DNA of 64,000 bases from Rahnella ecdela (GCF_019049625.1 NZ_JAFMOY010000120.1:57681-121680); one strand, 5' to 3'; numbered from the stretch's first letter, positions 18,444 through 28,312 are shown. Program-made: numbers and translations. Notes: generated by a model not told the origin, from the letters alone.

Positions 18444-20750
18444 TTATGCGATACGTTGCAGGTCGACTTTTTGCTCGCAGCGACGGATAGTAACCGGCAC
18501 GGCTTTGGAGGTAGGAGTGTGGGTCTGGTCGCCAAAACTGGACATCGGTATCAGCGGATTGGTTTCCGGATAATAAGCCGCCAGATTACCACGCGGAATG
18601 TCGTAGCTGACCAGTTTGAAACCGCTGACTTTGCGCTCGATGCCGTCATTCCACAGCGTTTCGATTTCCACCAGTTCGCCATCTTTCAGACCCAGATCGG
18701 CCAGATCCTGCGGGTGAATAAACAAGACTTCACGCTGACCGTAAACGCCACGGTAACGGTCATCGAGGCCGTAAATGGTGGTGTTGTACTGGTCGTGCGA
18801 ACGTAAAGTTTGCAGGGTGAACGGCGCATTCTGGTCGCCCATCGGGATCAGCACTTCCGGCAGCGGGGCAGCGCTGAAATTCGCCTTGCCGCTGAGGGTG
18901 TTAAAATTCAGTTCAGCCGCTGCATTGCCCAGATAGAAGCCACCTTTGATGTCGCAGCGGGCATTGAAATCTTTAAAGCCCGGAATGGTCGCTTCGATGT
19001 GGTCGCGGATCAGATTGTAATCGTCAGCCAGCGCCATCCAGTCAAGGTATTTATCACCGAGAACGGCGTTGGCGATACCGCAGACAATCGCGGTTTCAGA
19101 ACGCTGTTCTTTCGATAACGGAATACCGACGCCTTCGGACGCATGCACCATGCTGAAGGAGTCTTCAACGGTGATGAACTGCGAACCGGTCGCTTGCATA
19201 TCCAGCTCGGTACGACCCAGCGTTGGCAGGATCAGCGCTTCTGTTCCCGGTGTCAGGTGCGAGCGGTTCAGTTTGGTGCTGATTTGCACGGACAATTCGA
19301 GATTGCTCAGCGCCTGTTCGGTACGCGGGGTATCCGGTGCCGCCGCCGCCAGATTACCGCCGAGGCAGATGAGGACTTTGGCTTCTTTACGCAGCATCGC
19401 TTCCAGCGCTTCAACGGTGTTGTGGCCTGGCACGCGGGGTGGCGTGAACTTGAAGTGGCTTTCCATTGCATCAAGCAACGCTTTTGGCGCTTTTTCATCG
19501 ATGCCCATAGTGCGGTTGCCCTGCACGTTACTGTGACCACGAACCGGACACAGCCCGGCGCCCGGTTTACCGAGCTGACCAAACAGCAGTTGCAGGTTAG
19601 TGATTTCACGCACGGTCGGCACCGAGTGTTTATGCTGCGTCACGCCCATCGCCCAGGTACAAATCACGCGTTCGGCGTTCATATAAATAGACGCCGCTTC
19701 ACGCAGATCCTGTTCGCTCAGGCCCGACTGTTCAGTGATTTTTTCCCAGCTGGTGTTATCCACTATGCCCAGATATTCATCCACGCCAGCCGTGTTTGCC
19801 GCAATAAAGTCTTCATCGAAGAGGGATGGCTGGCCGGAAGCGATTCGCTCACGATGAGTCTGCAACAGCGCTTTCACGATACCGCGCACGGCAGCCATAT
19901 CGCCGCCGAGATTCGGCTGATAATACGCCGCACTGATACGACCGGCTTTCGGTGTAACTACTTCCAGCGGTTTTTGCGGATCGGCGAAACGTTCCAGTCC
20001 GCGTTCACGCAGGGTGTTAAAGCTCACCACTTTCGCGCCACGGTCGGACGCATGGCGCAGGCTGTGCAGCATACGCGGGTGGTTGGTGCCAGGGTTTTGA
20101 CCGAAGACGAAAATGGCATCCGCTTTTTCAAAATCATCCAGACGGATGGTGCCTTTACCGACGCCGATACTTTGTTTAAGGCCAACACCGCTGGCTTCGT
20201 GACACATATTGGAGCAGTCAGGGAAATTGTTGGTGCCGAACATACGGCCAAAGACCTGATAAAGATATGAAGCTTCATTACTGGCGCGACCGGATGTGTA
20301 GAAATCCGCCTGATCCGGGCTTTCCAGACCTTTCAGATGGCTGGCAATCAGCGCGAATGCCGCGTCCCAGCTGACAGGTTCGTAATGGTCAGTTTCGCGG
20401 TTGTAACGCATCGGGTGAGTCAGGCGACCCTGGTATTCCAGAAAGTAATCGCTCTGTGCGCGCAATTTGCTGACGCTGTGCTGCGCGAAAAATTCCGGCT
20501 CGACCGCTTTGCGGGTGGCTTCCCAGCTGACGGCTTTCGCGCCGTTTTCGCAGAAACTGAAAGTGCTGTGGTTATCATCGCCCCAGGCACAGCCCGGGCA
20601 GTCAAATCCGCGACCTTTATTAACACGCATCAGGTTACGAAGGTTGGACAGAACTTTTTTACTGTCGAAGACGAAACGGGTGGTCGATTCCAGTGCACCC
20701 CAGCCACCGGCCGCGCCGTGGTAGGGTTTGATCTCAGTTTTGAATTTCAT
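18444..20750 (-). CDS. ydeP: FdhF/YdeP family molybdopterin oxidoreductase
   Basis: 768 residues (E. coli YdeP 759). It belongs to the formate-dehydrogenase-like family but has a reduced iron-sulfur motif: Cys51 and Cys54 in GFDCPGCAW, without the full four-cysteine set of FdhF. A bis-molybdopterin guanine dinucleotide domain follows ([27 protein letters not shown]). The C-terminal domain has the usual [10 protein letters not shown] stretch. In E. coli, ydeP is part of the EvgA acid-resistance regulon; its substrate is unknown. It stands alone, upstream of rnb on the same strand, with 149 bases between. Confidence 0.9.
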   Translation of the reverse strand: MKFKTEIKPYHGAAGGWGALESTTRFVFDSKKVLSNLRNLMRVNKGRGFDCPGCAWGDDNHSTFSFCENGAKAVSWEATRKAVEPEFFAQHSVSKLRAQSDYFLEYQGRLTHPMRYNRETDHYEPVSWDAAFALIASHLKGLESPDQADFYTSGRASNEASYLYQVFGRMFGTNNFPDCSNMCHEASGVGLKQSIGVGKGTIRLDDFEKADAIFVFGQNPGTNHPRMLHSLRHASDRGAKVVSFNTLRERGLERFADPQKPLEVVTPKAGRISAAYYQPNLGGDMAAVRGIVKALLQTHRERIASGQPSLFDEDFIAANTAGVDEYLGIVDNTSWEKITEQSGLSEQDLREAASIYMNAERVICTWAMGVTQHKHSVPTVREITNLQLLFGQLGKPGAGLCPVRGHSNVQGNRTMGIDEKAPKALLDAMESHFKFTPPRVPGHNTVEALEAMLRKEAKVLICLGGNLAAAAPDTPRTEQALSNLELSVQISTKLNRSHLTPGTEALILPTLGRTELDMQATGSQFITVEDSFSMVHASEGVGIPLSKEQRSETAIVCGIANAVLGDKYLDWMALADDYNLIRDHIEATIPGFKDFNARCDIKGGFYLGNAAAELNFNTLSGKANFSAAPLPEVLIPMGDQNAPFTLQTLRSHDQYNTTIYGLDDRYRGVYGQREVLFIHPQDLADLGLKDGELVEIETLWNDGIERKVSGFKLVSYDIPRGNLAAYYPETNPLIPMSSFGDQTHTPTSKAVPVTIRRCEQKVDLQRIA

Positions 20751-21207
20751 AGTTATGCTTCGCAGGTGAGTTTTGTCAGATCTTAAACATTCGGAACGAT
20801 GAATTGTTAACCGGAATGTTAATTTTATGTCACAAGTTTAGGAGGGGTATGCGCTGCCGTCTAATCGAATGCCATGATGGTGTGATAGATTCCCTCTATC
20901 GCAGATAAATATCGGGGAATAACGCAAATAGCGCCTGAAAATCAGGGGCGGGACCGCGCTGCCAATCATTTTGAAAACAGCGGGTTGTGATAATGAAAGC
21001 TAATGGCCCCGGAGGAGGTGGTTTTCGGCGGAAATTAACACAAGTTGTAACAGTATCGTTTCATTATGAAATGCTTAGCAAAAGACTAAGGGTTTTTCTG
21101 CGAAGGGTTTTAGTGCACCCTATGCCGCAGATTTTTATTCCCTAGTTTTTTTATAGAGTGCGGCTCAGTTTTTGCCCCGGCTCTGTAGCGCGTTTAAGGA
21201 AGATTCA
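20751..21207. other. Intergenic region between ydeP and dacD
   Basis: About 450 bases between divergent genes. They must hold both promoters. A GATAG/CTATC inverted repeat occurs at 20884-20900. An AGGAGG-preceded 19-codon frame (20849-20908) is not convincing as a gene. A GTTGTAAC octamer at 21044-21051 lacks the flanks of a Ter site. No terminator or RNA gene was recognised. Confidence 0.4.
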
Positions 21208-22377
21208 GTGAAACGTAGTGTAATTAGTGTCTTATCTTGTATTTTGATGTTCTCCGCAGGAAGTGCGAAAGCTATCGCACCACTGGATTTCCCTGTTGTC
21301 CCGCCGAGCATTGATGCGGCTTCTTTTGTGCTGATGGATTATGCCAGCGGTGATGTGCTGGCTGCCGGTAACCCGGACGACCGTCGCAACCCGGCCAGTC
21401 TGACCAAACTGATGACAGGTTATGTCATTGACCGCGCTCTGGATCATAAAAAAATCACCATGGATGACGTGGTCACCGTGCCTCAGGAAGCCTGGGTTGC
21501 TGGTAACAAAAGCCTGGAAGGTTCATCGCTGATGTTCCTCAAACCGGGTGACCGCGTGAGCGTGCGTGATTTGATCCGCGGGATCATCATCACCTCCGGT
21601 AACGATGCCTGTGTGGCGATGGCTGATTATGTCGCGGGCAGTCAGGATTCATTCGTCGGCATGATGAATCAGTACGTCACCAGCCTTGGCCTGACCAATA
21701 CCCATTTTGAAACCGTACACGGTCTGGATGCACCGGGCCAGTTCACGACCTCATACGATCTTGCGAAGCTGTCACGCGCCATTATCGGCGGTGAACCTGA
21801 GGAATATCGTATGTATGCGGAAAAATCGCTGACGTACGACAACATCACCCAGCAAAACCGTAACGGCCTGCTGTGGGATAAAAACCTGCAAGTTGATGGC
21901 CTGAAAACCGGTCATACCGAAAGCGCCGGTTTCAACATTATTGCTTCCGCTACGCAGGGTGATCGTCGTCTGATTGCCGTCGTTATGGGCGGGAAAAGCT
22001 CAAAAGGGCGCGAAGAACAGGCGCGTAAACTGCTGACCTGGGGTTTCCGCGAATACACCAGCAAGCAGATTTTCAAAGCGGGTCAGACCGTTTCGGATGA
22101 GCACGTCTGGTTTGGTGCTCATCCTCAGGTGAAAGTCGGTTCCCTGAGCGATGTGTTCATCAGCGTACCGCAGGCGGACGCCGATAAACTGAAAGCGCAG
22201 TATGTGCTGACCAATCCGCAGATTGACGCGCCGCTGAAAAAAGGCCAGGAACTGGGCAGCATCAACATCGTGGATAACGGCAAAGTCATTAAAACCGTGC
22301 CGCTGGTCGCGCTGGAAGATGTTGCAGAAGGCGGGATCATCAGCCGTGCAATTGATTACGTGAAACTGAAAATCTAA
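21208..22377 (+). CDS. dacD: D-alanyl-D-alanine carboxypeptidase (penicillin-binding protein 6b type)
   Basis: 389 residues from a GTG with AAGGA upstream (E. coli DacD 388); a longer frame from a TTG is rejected because it precedes the signal peptide. The signal peptide is about 1-22 (ends GSAKA). The serine penicillin-binding motifs are Ser64-x-x-Lys67 (SLTK), SGN at 130-132 and KTG at 233-235. An amphipathic C-terminal tail (ISRAIDYVKLKI) would anchor it to the outer face of the inner membrane. It trims the terminal D-alanine of peptidoglycan pentapeptides. The NRNGLLWDKNLQVDGLKTGHT stretch is more like DacD than DacC or DacA. Confidence 0.88.
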   Translation: MKRSVISVLSCILMFSAGSAKAIAPLDFPVVPPSIDAASFVLMDYASGDVLAAGNPDDRRNPASLTKLMTGYVIDRALDHKKITMDDVVTVPQEAWVAGNKSLEGSSLMFLKPGDRVSVRDLIRGIIITSGNDACVAMADYVAGSQDSFVGMMNQYVTSLGLTNTHFETVHGLDAPGQFTTSYDLAKLSRAIIGGEPEEYRMYAEKSLTYDNITQQNRNGLLWDKNLQVDGLKTGHTESAGFNIIASATQGDRRLIAVVMGGKSSKGREEQARKLLTWGFREYTSKQIFKAGQTVSDEHVWFGAHPQVKVGSLSDVFISVPQADADKLKAQYVLTNPQIDAPLKKGQELGSINIVDNGKVIKTVPLVALEDVAEGGIISRAIDYVKLKI

Positions 22378-22384
22378 CTTCCAC

Positions 22385-22410
22385 ACCTTCCCCTCTCAGG
22401 AGGAGAAGGT
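22385..22410. repeat. Intergenic CT-rich palindrome, copy 1
   Basis: ACCTTCCCCT-CTCAGG-AGGAGAAGGT forms a stem with one wobble. It begins 8 bases after the dacD stop and faces the convergent pirin gene. There is no T-run, so it is not a textbook terminator. It belongs to a set of four similar elements in this window (also near 26115, 33521 and 53967). Confidence 0.6.
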
Positions 22411-22450
22411 TGGGATGGAGTATGGTTTTACACCCGTCTGATAAAATTCC

Positions 22451-23305
22451 TCATAACTTCACATCAAATTTCCCGGCCTGAAAATCGAGGATCGCCTGAT
22501 TGATTTCCTGGGCGGTATTCATCACGAAAGGGCCGTGCGACACTACCGGTTCGTTGATTTTATCGGCATGACCGAACAGAAAAGTCACATCATCTTTTGC
22601 CGTGATCGTCACATTGTCTTCGCTGTTATCCAGCTCAATCAAATGCCAGGCCAGCGCTTCTGTGCCATCAATCAACAGACGTCCTTTAACGGTATACAGA
22701 AACACCTGACGCGCCGCCGGTGCGGGCAGGGTGACTTCGCTACCTGCGGACATCTGCACGGTCATTATGGTGACACCGGTCAGTGACTCTAGCGGTCCCG
22801 TCACGCCCGCCACACTGCCGGAAATCAGGTTAATCGTGCCGTGACCTTTGCTTAGCGGGATCTGCGGAATACCGTACGCCTGCAAACCAACATAACCCGG
22901 AGCTGTCATTTTCAGGCGCGACGGCAAATTCACCCACAGTTGCAAGATTTCCAGTTCACCGCCGTTTCGTTTGAATGATTCCGGCGACAACTCGGAATGG
23001 ATCAGGCCGGAACCGGCAGTCATCCACTGCACGCCGCCGGGACCGATAATACTTTCATGACCGCCGGTGTCGCTGTGCGCCAATTCACCGCGCAGGATAA
23101 ATGTGACCGTTTCAAACCCACGATGCGGATGCGGACCAAAAGGCAGACCGAGATTATCCGGTGCGTAAACCTGCGGGCCGTGATGATTGAGAAACAGGAA
23201 GGGATCGAGCTGTTCGAGCTGCGGTCCGGGCACCGGACGACGGGTTTGCAGATCACGAATATCATCGCGATACGCTTTATATTGCTGAACGATTTTACGG
23301 GTCAT
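22451..23305 (-). CDS. Pirin family protein
   Basis: 284 residues with two cupin domains. The N-terminal cupin has the pirin metal ligands His59 and His61 (GPHPHRGFET), His103 and Glu105 (GLIHSE). Some bacterial pirins, such as E. coli YhhW, act as quercetin 2,3-dioxygenases; others have regulatory roles. The function here is not determined. The ATG is preceded by CGGAG. It is a single gene convergent with dacD. Confidence 0.9.
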   Translation of the reverse strand: MTRKIVQQYKAYRDDIRDLQTRRPVPGPQLEQLDPFLFLNHHGPQVYAPDNLGLPFGPHPHRGFETVTFILRGELAHSDTGGHESIIGPGGVQWMTAGSGLIHSELSPESFKRNGGELEILQLWVNLPSRLKMTAPGYVGLQAYGIPQIPLSKGHGTINLISGSVAGVTGPLESLTGVTIMTVQMSAGSEVTLPAPAARQVFLYTVKGRLLIDGTEALAWHLIELDNSEDNVTITAKDDVTFLFGHADKINEPVVSHGPFVMNTAQEINQAILDFQAGKFDVKL

Positions 23306-23404
23306 GACATGGCTCCGGTAAAAATAAGGCTTTTTACGAAGACTAGCGGGTCAGGTTTACATTGTCACAAATGATTGTTAACAAGGTGTAATTGGTTTTG
23401 ATAT

Positions 23405-23435
23405 CGCCGGGCGAACGGCTCACATTCACCCGGCG
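23405..23435. terminator. Hairpin after the small KTSC-like gene
   Basis: CGCCGGG ... CCCGGCG, a 7-bp GC stem with a 17-base loop, lies 14 bases beyond the stop of the 75-residue protein gene. No T-run is visible. It may protect or end the transcript. Confidence 0.45.
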
Positions 23436-23448
23436 TGTGTGCAAGAAT

Positions 23449-23676
23449 TCAGAATACTTTGGAGGAAAAATCAGTTTTCACTTCGCTTTCTATATAGGTA
23501 TTTAATCCCCATCCGGCACGGGCGAGTTCCTTCATCTTCTCAAGATGTTCAGGGCCGGGGTGGCGGATGTCGTAAAGATAAACGTGATTGCTTTTAAAAC
23601 GGACCTTGATTGAATTGGCATCAATCTGAAAGCTGACAACCTGTGAATCACCGCTTTTGTTGGCGTAATTTTCCAT
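23449..23676 (-). CDS. Small KTSC-domain-like protein
   Basis: 75 residues, soluble and highly charged, with AGGA before the ATG. The pattern IKVRFKSNHVYLYDIRHPGPEHLEKMKELARAG resembles the KTSC fold: a beta-hairpin with Tyr-x-Tyr followed by a helix. KTSC domains occur alone or next to lysyl-tRNA synthetases and in phage proteins; their function is unknown. It stands alone between ssuA and the pirin. I see no operon partner. Confidence 0.6.
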   Translation of the reverse strand: MENYANKSGDSQVVSFQIDANSIKVRFKSNHVYLYDIRHPGPEHLEKMKELARAGWGLNTYIESEVKTDFSSKVF

Positions 23677-23825
23677 GCTGCATCCTGTTAGCTAAGCCTG
23701 ATTTCGGGCGACATCTTCTATTAACCACGTCCGGCTTTCAGTTACAGGGTGATAGTTCACATTATCAGCACGTTAAGTCAGGATGATGGGGGTAATGAAT
23801 GGCGGCAGCAGAAATAGCACGGTGA

Positions 23826-23854
23826 AACGGCACCCGCTGATAGCGGATGCCGTT
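23826..23854 (-). terminator. Terminator after ssuA
   Basis: Read on the minus strand, AACGGCATCCGC-TATCA-GCGGGTGCCGTTT forms an 11-12 bp stem just beyond the ssuA stop. The T-run is short. Confidence 0.6.
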
Positions 23855-23865
23855 ATTTTGATGGG

Positions 23866-24804
23866 TTATTTCAGCAGGAACGAATGGTCAAAGGTACCGG
23901 TGACATTCAGCGCCACAGGGAGTAATCCCTGCTCATGATAGAAGTCTGCCGTTTGCTGTTGCTGCTTTTCGGTCGCGGCATCAATCGTTTGCCAGTAGGA
24001 TTTGCGACGTTCGAACCCCAGTTTCGCGGCATCCAGCGGGAAGCCGATGATTTTCGCCAGTTTTTCGCTGTACGCATCCAGATTTTTATATGCCCAGACC
24101 TGCGCATCGCTCAGGCGTTGCAGGTAGTCGGCAATCGCTTCACGTTTGGCCTTATCTTTCAGCGCAGTGTCTGTTGCCGCCAGGAAGCTGTTACCCGACC
24201 ATAAACCGCGGCCATTCACCACGACGCGCAAATGATCCTGCGTTTCGGCAAACGCGGTGTAAGGTTCCCACGTCGCCCAGACGTCCACGGAACCCTGCGT
24301 CAGCGCCAGTTTGGCATCACTCGGTGGCAGGAAACGGAAGGTCACGTCTTTGGCCGTCAGTCCGGCAGATGCCAGTGCTTTCAGCGCCACGAAATGCCCG
24401 ATGGAACCCCGATTCGTGGCAATACTTCTACCTTTCAAATCCGCCGCGCTTTTAATCGGGCTGTCCGCTTTAACCAGTAGCGCGGTGCCATAAGCATCCG
24501 ATTTATCCACGGCAATGGCTTTCACCTGTGCGCCTGCCGCTTCGGCAAACAGCAGCGGCGCATCGCCGATAATACCGACATCCACGGCCTGCGCATTCAG
24601 CGCTTCCGCCAGCGGAGCGGCGGCAGGGAATTCTGACCACTCAATTTTGTATGGCAGATTACCGAGCTTATTTGCCGCTTCCAGTTGTGCCCGCATATTG
24701 CCTTTCTGATCCGCTACGCGCAGGGTGATTTGTTCGGCATTGACCGCAAACGTGCTGCCAATCAGCGAAACGAGCAGCAAAAGATTTTTCACATTCACAA
24801 GCAT
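23866..24804 (-). CDS. ssuA: Aliphatic sulfonate ABC transporter substrate-binding protein
   Basis: 312 residues with a signal peptide (about 1-23, cleavage after VNA). It has the SsuA/NMT1-type periplasmic-binding fold. Conserved stretches include VDVGIIGDAPLLFA (about 74-87) and VDVWATWEPYTAFAE. It captures alkanesulfonates in the periplasm. AAGGAA precedes the ATG, and the start is 9 bases after the ssuD stop, so both are translated from one message. The ssuB ATPase and ssuC permease genes that usually follow are missing. The protein must therefore work with a permease encoded elsewhere, or the locus has lost genes. Confidence 0.85.
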   Translation of the reverse strand: MLVNVKNLLLLVSLIGSTFAVNAEQITLRVADQKGNMRAQLEAANKLGNLPYKIEWSEFPAAAPLAEALNAQAVDVGIIGDAPLLFAEAAGAQVKAIAVDKSDAYGTALLVKADSPIKSAADLKGRSIATNRGSIGHFVALKALASAGLTAKDVTFRFLPPSDAKLALTQGSVDVWATWEPYTAFAETQDHLRVVVNGRGLWSGNSFLAATDTALKDKAKREAIADYLQRLSDAQVWAYKNLDAYSEKLAKIIGFPLDAAKLGFERRKSYWQTIDAATEKQQQQTADFYHEQGLLPVALNVTGTFDHSFLLK

Positions 24805-24813
24805 CAGGGTTCC

Positions 24814-25911
24814 TTATACCAGCGTGGTTGCCGCGGTTTTATGTTGTGCCAGTCGCGCAGCGATTTTCTGCTTTGTCAGCGGGATCAGACTCTTGCCGTA
24901 CTCGACGGCGTCATTGAGGGGATCAAAACCACGGATCAGGAAAGTGGTGATCCCCAGATCGTAATATTTCAGCAGGGCATCGGAGACCTGTTCCGGTGTG
25001 CCGACCAGTGCGGTCGAGTTGGAACCGCCGCCAATCAACCCTGCAATTCCCGTCCACAGGCAGGAATCCAGACGGTCGCCCTGTGCCACGGCCTTCAGCA
25101 AACGCTGTGCGCCGACACTTTGCGGTTTAGCCGCCAGCGCCTGGCCTTTTTCGGCCTGCTGGGCTGTGGCTTTAGCGAGGATTTCGTCAGCTTTGGCCCA
25201 GGCTTCTTCTTCGGTTTTACCCAGGATCGGGCGGAAGGAAATACTGAAATCGATTTCCCGCTGATGTTTTGCCGCAGACGCTTTCACGGCTGCGACCGTT
25301 TCTGCGGCGCTTTCCAGCGGCTCGCCCCACAGTGCGAACACATCGGCCTGTTTACCGGCGACGCGAATGGCGTCATCGGAAGATCCGCCGAAAAATACCG
25401 GCAACATTTTCTGATAAGGCTTAATGGCGGAGAAGGCGTTTTCAGCCTGATAAAACTCGCCCTGATGATCAAAGCCCGTTTCTGAGTACCAGCTCCGTTT
25501 CAGCACATCAATATATTCGTCCGTGCGCTGATAGCGGCCAGATTTAGGTTCGAAATCGCCGTCACGACGTTGCTCGGCATCGCTGCCGCCGCTGATGATA
25601 TGCACGGCAACGCGGCCTTCAAGCAGATGATCCAGTGTGGCGAGTTTGCGCGCGGCCAGTGTCGGGGCGACAAAGCCGGGACGATGTGCCAGCAGAAAAT
25701 GGATACGTGAGGTGCTGGCACCGGCGTGTGCCGTGACCAGAAATGCGTCGGGCTGATCGGATGCATACGCCACCAGAATGCGGTCGAAACCCGCATCTTC
25801 ATGGGCTTTGGCGAAATCGGCGATGTATTTTTTATCGAAAATCGGACCGGTTGGCGGGATGATTTCAGAAGCCAGACGATGGCCGATCATTCCAATAAAT
25901 TGCACGCTCAT
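24814..25911 (-). CDS. ssuD: FMNH2-dependent alkanesulfonate monooxygenase-like enzyme
   Basis: 365 residues of the bacterial luciferase-like (LLM) superfamily, a TIM barrel that uses reduced FMN. The HFLLAHRPGFVAPTLAARK, ISGGSDAEQRRDGDFEP and FFGGSSDDA stretches match the SsuD/MsuD group. E. coli SsuD has 381 residues, so this is a somewhat divergent or shorter member. It would cleave sulfonates to an aldehyde and sulfite for use as sulfur source. A flavin reductase (SsuE) is not adjacent. GAGGAG precedes the ATG. First gene of a two-gene operon with ssuA. Confidence 0.8.
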   Translation of the reverse strand: MSVQFIGMIGHRLASEIIPPTGPIFDKKYIADFAKAHEDAGFDRILVAYASDQPDAFLVTAHAGASTSRIHFLLAHRPGFVAPTLAARKLATLDHLLEGRVAVHIISGGSDAEQRRDGDFEPKSGRYQRTDEYIDVLKRSWYSETGFDHQGEFYQAENAFSAIKPYQKMLPVFFGGSSDDAIRVAGKQADVFALWGEPLESAAETVAAVKASAAKHQREIDFSISFRPILGKTEEEAWAKADEILAKATAQQAEKGQALAAKPQSVGAQRLLKAVAQGDRLDSCLWTGIAGLIGGGSNSTALVGTPEQVSDALLKYYDLGITTFLIRGFDPLNDAVEYGKSLIPLTKQKIAARLAQHKTAATTLV

Positions 25912-26114
25912 AAGCTGTCACTCCTCGGGTGAGGCCAGCGAATGAAAGTCTGCGCTGGCAGGAGTATTCACCTTAAACGGCAACTTACTATGTGAGAAAT
26001 TCATTATCTTCATAAGCTAATATGAAAAATGTGCATTACACAAGGTGCGATAACAGACCAGGACAAGGGAAGAGAGGAGTTCGGGCAGGGGAAGTATGAA
26101 GGGAACATCACATA

Positions 26115-26145
26115 TTAACCCTCCCTCTGAAAGAGGGAGGGTTAA
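26115..26145. repeat. Intergenic CT-rich palindrome, copy 2
   Basis: TTAACCCTCCCTCT-GAA-AGAGGGAGGGTTAA is a perfect 14-bp stem. It lies 16 bases beyond the stop of the DUF1161 gene and upstream of ssuD. No T-run follows. Same family as the elements at 22385, 33521 and 53967. Confidence 0.7.
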
Positions 26146-26160
26146 GCAAAAACTATCAGG

Positions 26161-26457
26161 TTACTGCGAGTCCTGACTGGTGCCGGTTTTCGGGCTGGCA
26201 GCAGAACTGTCTCCCGCATCCGCAGTTTTGGTATAAACAATTTTCTGGCTGTCATTGCCGCAGTGGCCGACGACCTGTCCGCCGCTCTGATCCGCCTGAT
26301 CGTTTGGCACGATATCCAGTTTGAACCCGGATTCAGGCAAACCGTTTGCAACAATTTTCTGAGTGATGTCTGCTTTGACGCTTTCGCAGGAAGCCTGCGC
26401 CATCAGCGGCGCCAACATCACAACAGCGAGACCAGCTAAGAGTGTCTTTTTCATCAT
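26161..26457 (-). CDS. DUF1161 periplasmic protein (YnfD-like)
   Basis: 98 residues with a clear signal peptide (about 1-23, ends AQAS). The mature part has one conserved pair of cysteines, in SCESVKADI and GHCGND, probably forming a disulfide. The stretch QVVGHCGNDSQKIVYTK is typical of DUF1161. The C-terminus is Ser/Asp-rich and low complexity. In E. coli the DUF1161 gene ynfD lies close to ynfB, as here. Function unknown. Either of two adjacent ATGs (26457 or 26454) could start it; AAGGA is present. Confidence 0.75.
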   Translation of the reverse strand: MMKKTLLAGLAVVMLAPLMAQASCESVKADITQKIVANGLPESGFKLDIVPNDQADQSGGQVVGHCGNDSQKIVYTKTADAGDSSAASPKTGTSQDSQ

Positions 26458-26556
26458 TCATTCCTTTTATGAGAACCGCAGTATCAATAAGTCTAGCAGA
26501 TATGCAGGGGGGTAAGATTTACCGCCCCCGCGGACAGACAATCTGGCAGGAAATAA

Positions 26557-26925
26557 TTACGGTGCCATCAACTGACGGCCTGTACGGCGGTCAAGGCAGC
26601 GTTCGGTGTTCGGTTCCCAGTACGCATTGATGTTCTGGCTGGCTTCACACTTGTCGCGCAGATCAATAGAGTTATCGTATTTTGAGAAGTCCTTCTCGTT
26701 ACGCTGATTTTTCATCGCGCGCAGACGCTGGGTTTCATTCCATTGTTCTTTGCTCTGACGTGCTTCTTCGTTGGTCATGGCATCATTGCCGGTACCGCCA
26801 AAGACACAGGTTCCGCCCGCACAGTTAGTGGCCGCCTGCACAGGAACCTGCCAGCCAGCAGTCATGGCCAGCAAAGCAACAGGGAGCATGGCGCGCGTCA
26901 GTCGGGTTATAAACGTTGTATTCAT
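26557..26925 (-). CDS. ynfB: UPF0482/DUF1283 periplasmic protein YnfB
   Basis: 122 residues (E. coli YnfB 113). The signal peptide is about 1-31 (ends VQA). The C-terminal half matches YnfB closely: KEQWNETQRLR, then RDKCEASQNINAYWEPNTERC and LDRRTGRQL. Four cysteines remain in the mature protein. The function is unknown. AAGGA precedes the ATG. It lies between ynfA (divergent) and the ynfD-like gene (same strand), which echoes the E. coli ynfA-ynfB-speG-ynfC-ynfD order without speG and ynfC. Confidence 0.88.
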   Translation of the reverse strand: MNTTFITRLTRAMLPVALLAMTAGWQVPVQAATNCAGGTCVFGGTGNDAMTNEEARQSKEQWNETQRLRAMKNQRNEKDFSKYDNSIDLRDKCEASQNINAYWEPNTERCLDRRTGRQLMAP

Positions 26926-27059
26926 TAGCTAATCCTTTTTAGATATACACATCGCTCAGGCGAATCATTAAATTATAACATCCGGTGGAATGACGTCACC
27001 TTTTGCCTGTAAACTGGTTGATATCTTATTGAACTACGGACTGTAAACCTGGCTCAACT

Positions 27060-27386
27060 ATGCTCAAAACATCTTTACTGTTCTTTGCCACTGCGCTGGC
27101 GGAAATCATCGGCTGCTTTTTGCCTTATCTCTGGCTGCGCAAAGGTGGCAGTATTCTACTGCTGCTTCCGGCGGCGCTCAGTCTGGCGGCGTTTGTCTGG
27201 CTGCTGACCCTGCATCCGGCGGCAAGCGGCAGGGTGTATGCGGCTTACGGCGGCGTGTATGTGATGACCGCGATGCTATGGCTGCGATTTGTCGATGGCG
27301 TGAAACTCAGCACCACCGACTGGCTGGGCGCGTGCGTTGCGCTGGCGGGGATGCTGATTATTATTTCTGGCTGGAAAGCGTCATAA
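27060..27386 (+). CDS. ynfA: YnfA family small membrane transporter
   Basis: 108 residues with four predicted transmembrane helices (about 5-24, 30-50, 60-80, 84-104). It matches UPF0060/YnfA, a small-multidrug-resistance-type family; the [16 protein letters not shown] and YAAYGGVYV stretches are typical. E. coli and Shigella YnfA have been linked to efflux of dyes and biocides. It ends 4 bases before the convergent LysR gene. The ribosome site is weak. Confidence 0.9.
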   Translation: MLKTSLLFFATALAEIIGCFLPYLWLRKGGSILLLLPAALSLAAFVWLLTLHPAASGRVYAAYGGVYVMTAMLWLRFVDGVKLSTTDWLGACVALAGMLIIISGWKAS

Positions 27387-27390
27387 AAGA

Positions 27391-28296
27391 TTACTGCGAC
27401 AATCTTTCCATCATCACGATGACTTTCTGAATCACGATTTGTGCAGCGCGGGAAAGCTGGCGGCGGGGCGCAACGCACAACGCCAGCGTCAGTGGTTTGG
27501 CCGTTCGTCCCTGCAAGGGCACAAACGCCAGCCGCTTTTCCTGTAAATCCGGTAACACATCCAGCAGGCTGAGCACGCCAACGCCGGCACCTTTGCGGAT
27601 AAGTTCACGCATCATGCGTACGTCATTGCAGACGATCGACGGAGTTTCCAGCAGTTGGTAGCGGTTGTACAGCAATTTAGCGCGGGCGTTCACCATCAGC
27701 GGCTCTGAGGGAATAATCTGCCGGTAGGAAGCGATATCGCTGAAAGACAGCGATTCCTGCTGCGAAAGTTCGTGTCCGACCGGCATGGCAATGCCGATAG
27801 GTAATTCCGCAAACGCCCGCACTTCCAGCCCGGTATGCTCAACCGGATCCAGTAACAGCCCGAAATCCACTTCTGCCGAACTGACCTGCTCACTGATATT
27901 GCGGCTGTCTTCGATACGGATATCAAAGGTCAGATAGGGATGTTCTGCGCCCACTTGTGCAATCAGTTCTGCCACCATGCCTTCGCTGAGGGCGGCGATC
28001 ATAGAAATCGTCACGTGCCCGCGTCGTAATCCCTGAATTTCATCGAATCGTTCCCGGGTGCGTGAAAATTCTTTTCGCCAGCGGCGGATATCATCGAACA
28101 GAATTTCGCCTGCGGACGTCAGTTTCAGTCCGGTAGGCAGGCGCTCAAACAGCGGGGTTTCCAGCGTTTGTTCAGCCTGCAATATCTGCCGGTTTATGGC
28201 CGAGGCAGAGACGTGCAGCACTTCCGCCGCTTTGCGCAAACTTCCTGTCCGGGCGACTTCTGTAAAATATTGCGAAAAACGGGAGAATGGCGACAT
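27391..28296 (-). CDS. LysR-family regulator divergent from purine permease
   Basis: 301 residues. The winged HTH (FTEVARTGSLRKAAEVLHVSASAINRQILQAE, about 11-42) is followed by a LysR-type effector domain. It is divergent from the NCS2 permease across 310 bases that contain a 7-bp inverted repeat near its own start. It may control that permease, with a purine or catabolite as effector; this is inferred only from position. Confidence 0.85.
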   Translation of the reverse strand: MSPFSRFSQYFTEVARTGSLRKAAEVLHVSASAINRQILQAEQTLETPLFERLPTGLKLTSAGEILFDDIRRWRKEFSRTRERFDEIQGLRRGHVTISMIAALSEGMVAELIAQVGAEHPYLTFDIRIEDSRNISEQVSSAEVDFGLLLDPVEHTGLEVRAFAELPIGIAMPVGHELSQQESLSFSDIASYRQIIPSEPLMVNARAKLLYNRYQLLETPSIVCNDVRMMRELIRKGAGVGVLSLLDVLPDLQEKRLAFVPLQGRTAKPLTLALCVAPRRQLSRAAQIVIQKVIVMMERLSQ

Positions 28297-28312
28297 GGGT
28301 GTACTAATTTAT

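Noticed and set aside
20849..20908. 19-codon ORF with AGGAGG upstream of ydeP/dacD
   Set aside because: The ribosome site is too close to the ATG, the peptide is unrecognised, and no terminator or target gene follows directly.
21044..21051. GTTGTAAC octamer resembling the Ter core
   Set aside because: The flanking GTAT and TAA of a Ter site are absent, so only 8 bases match; the real Ter site is at 59541-59563.
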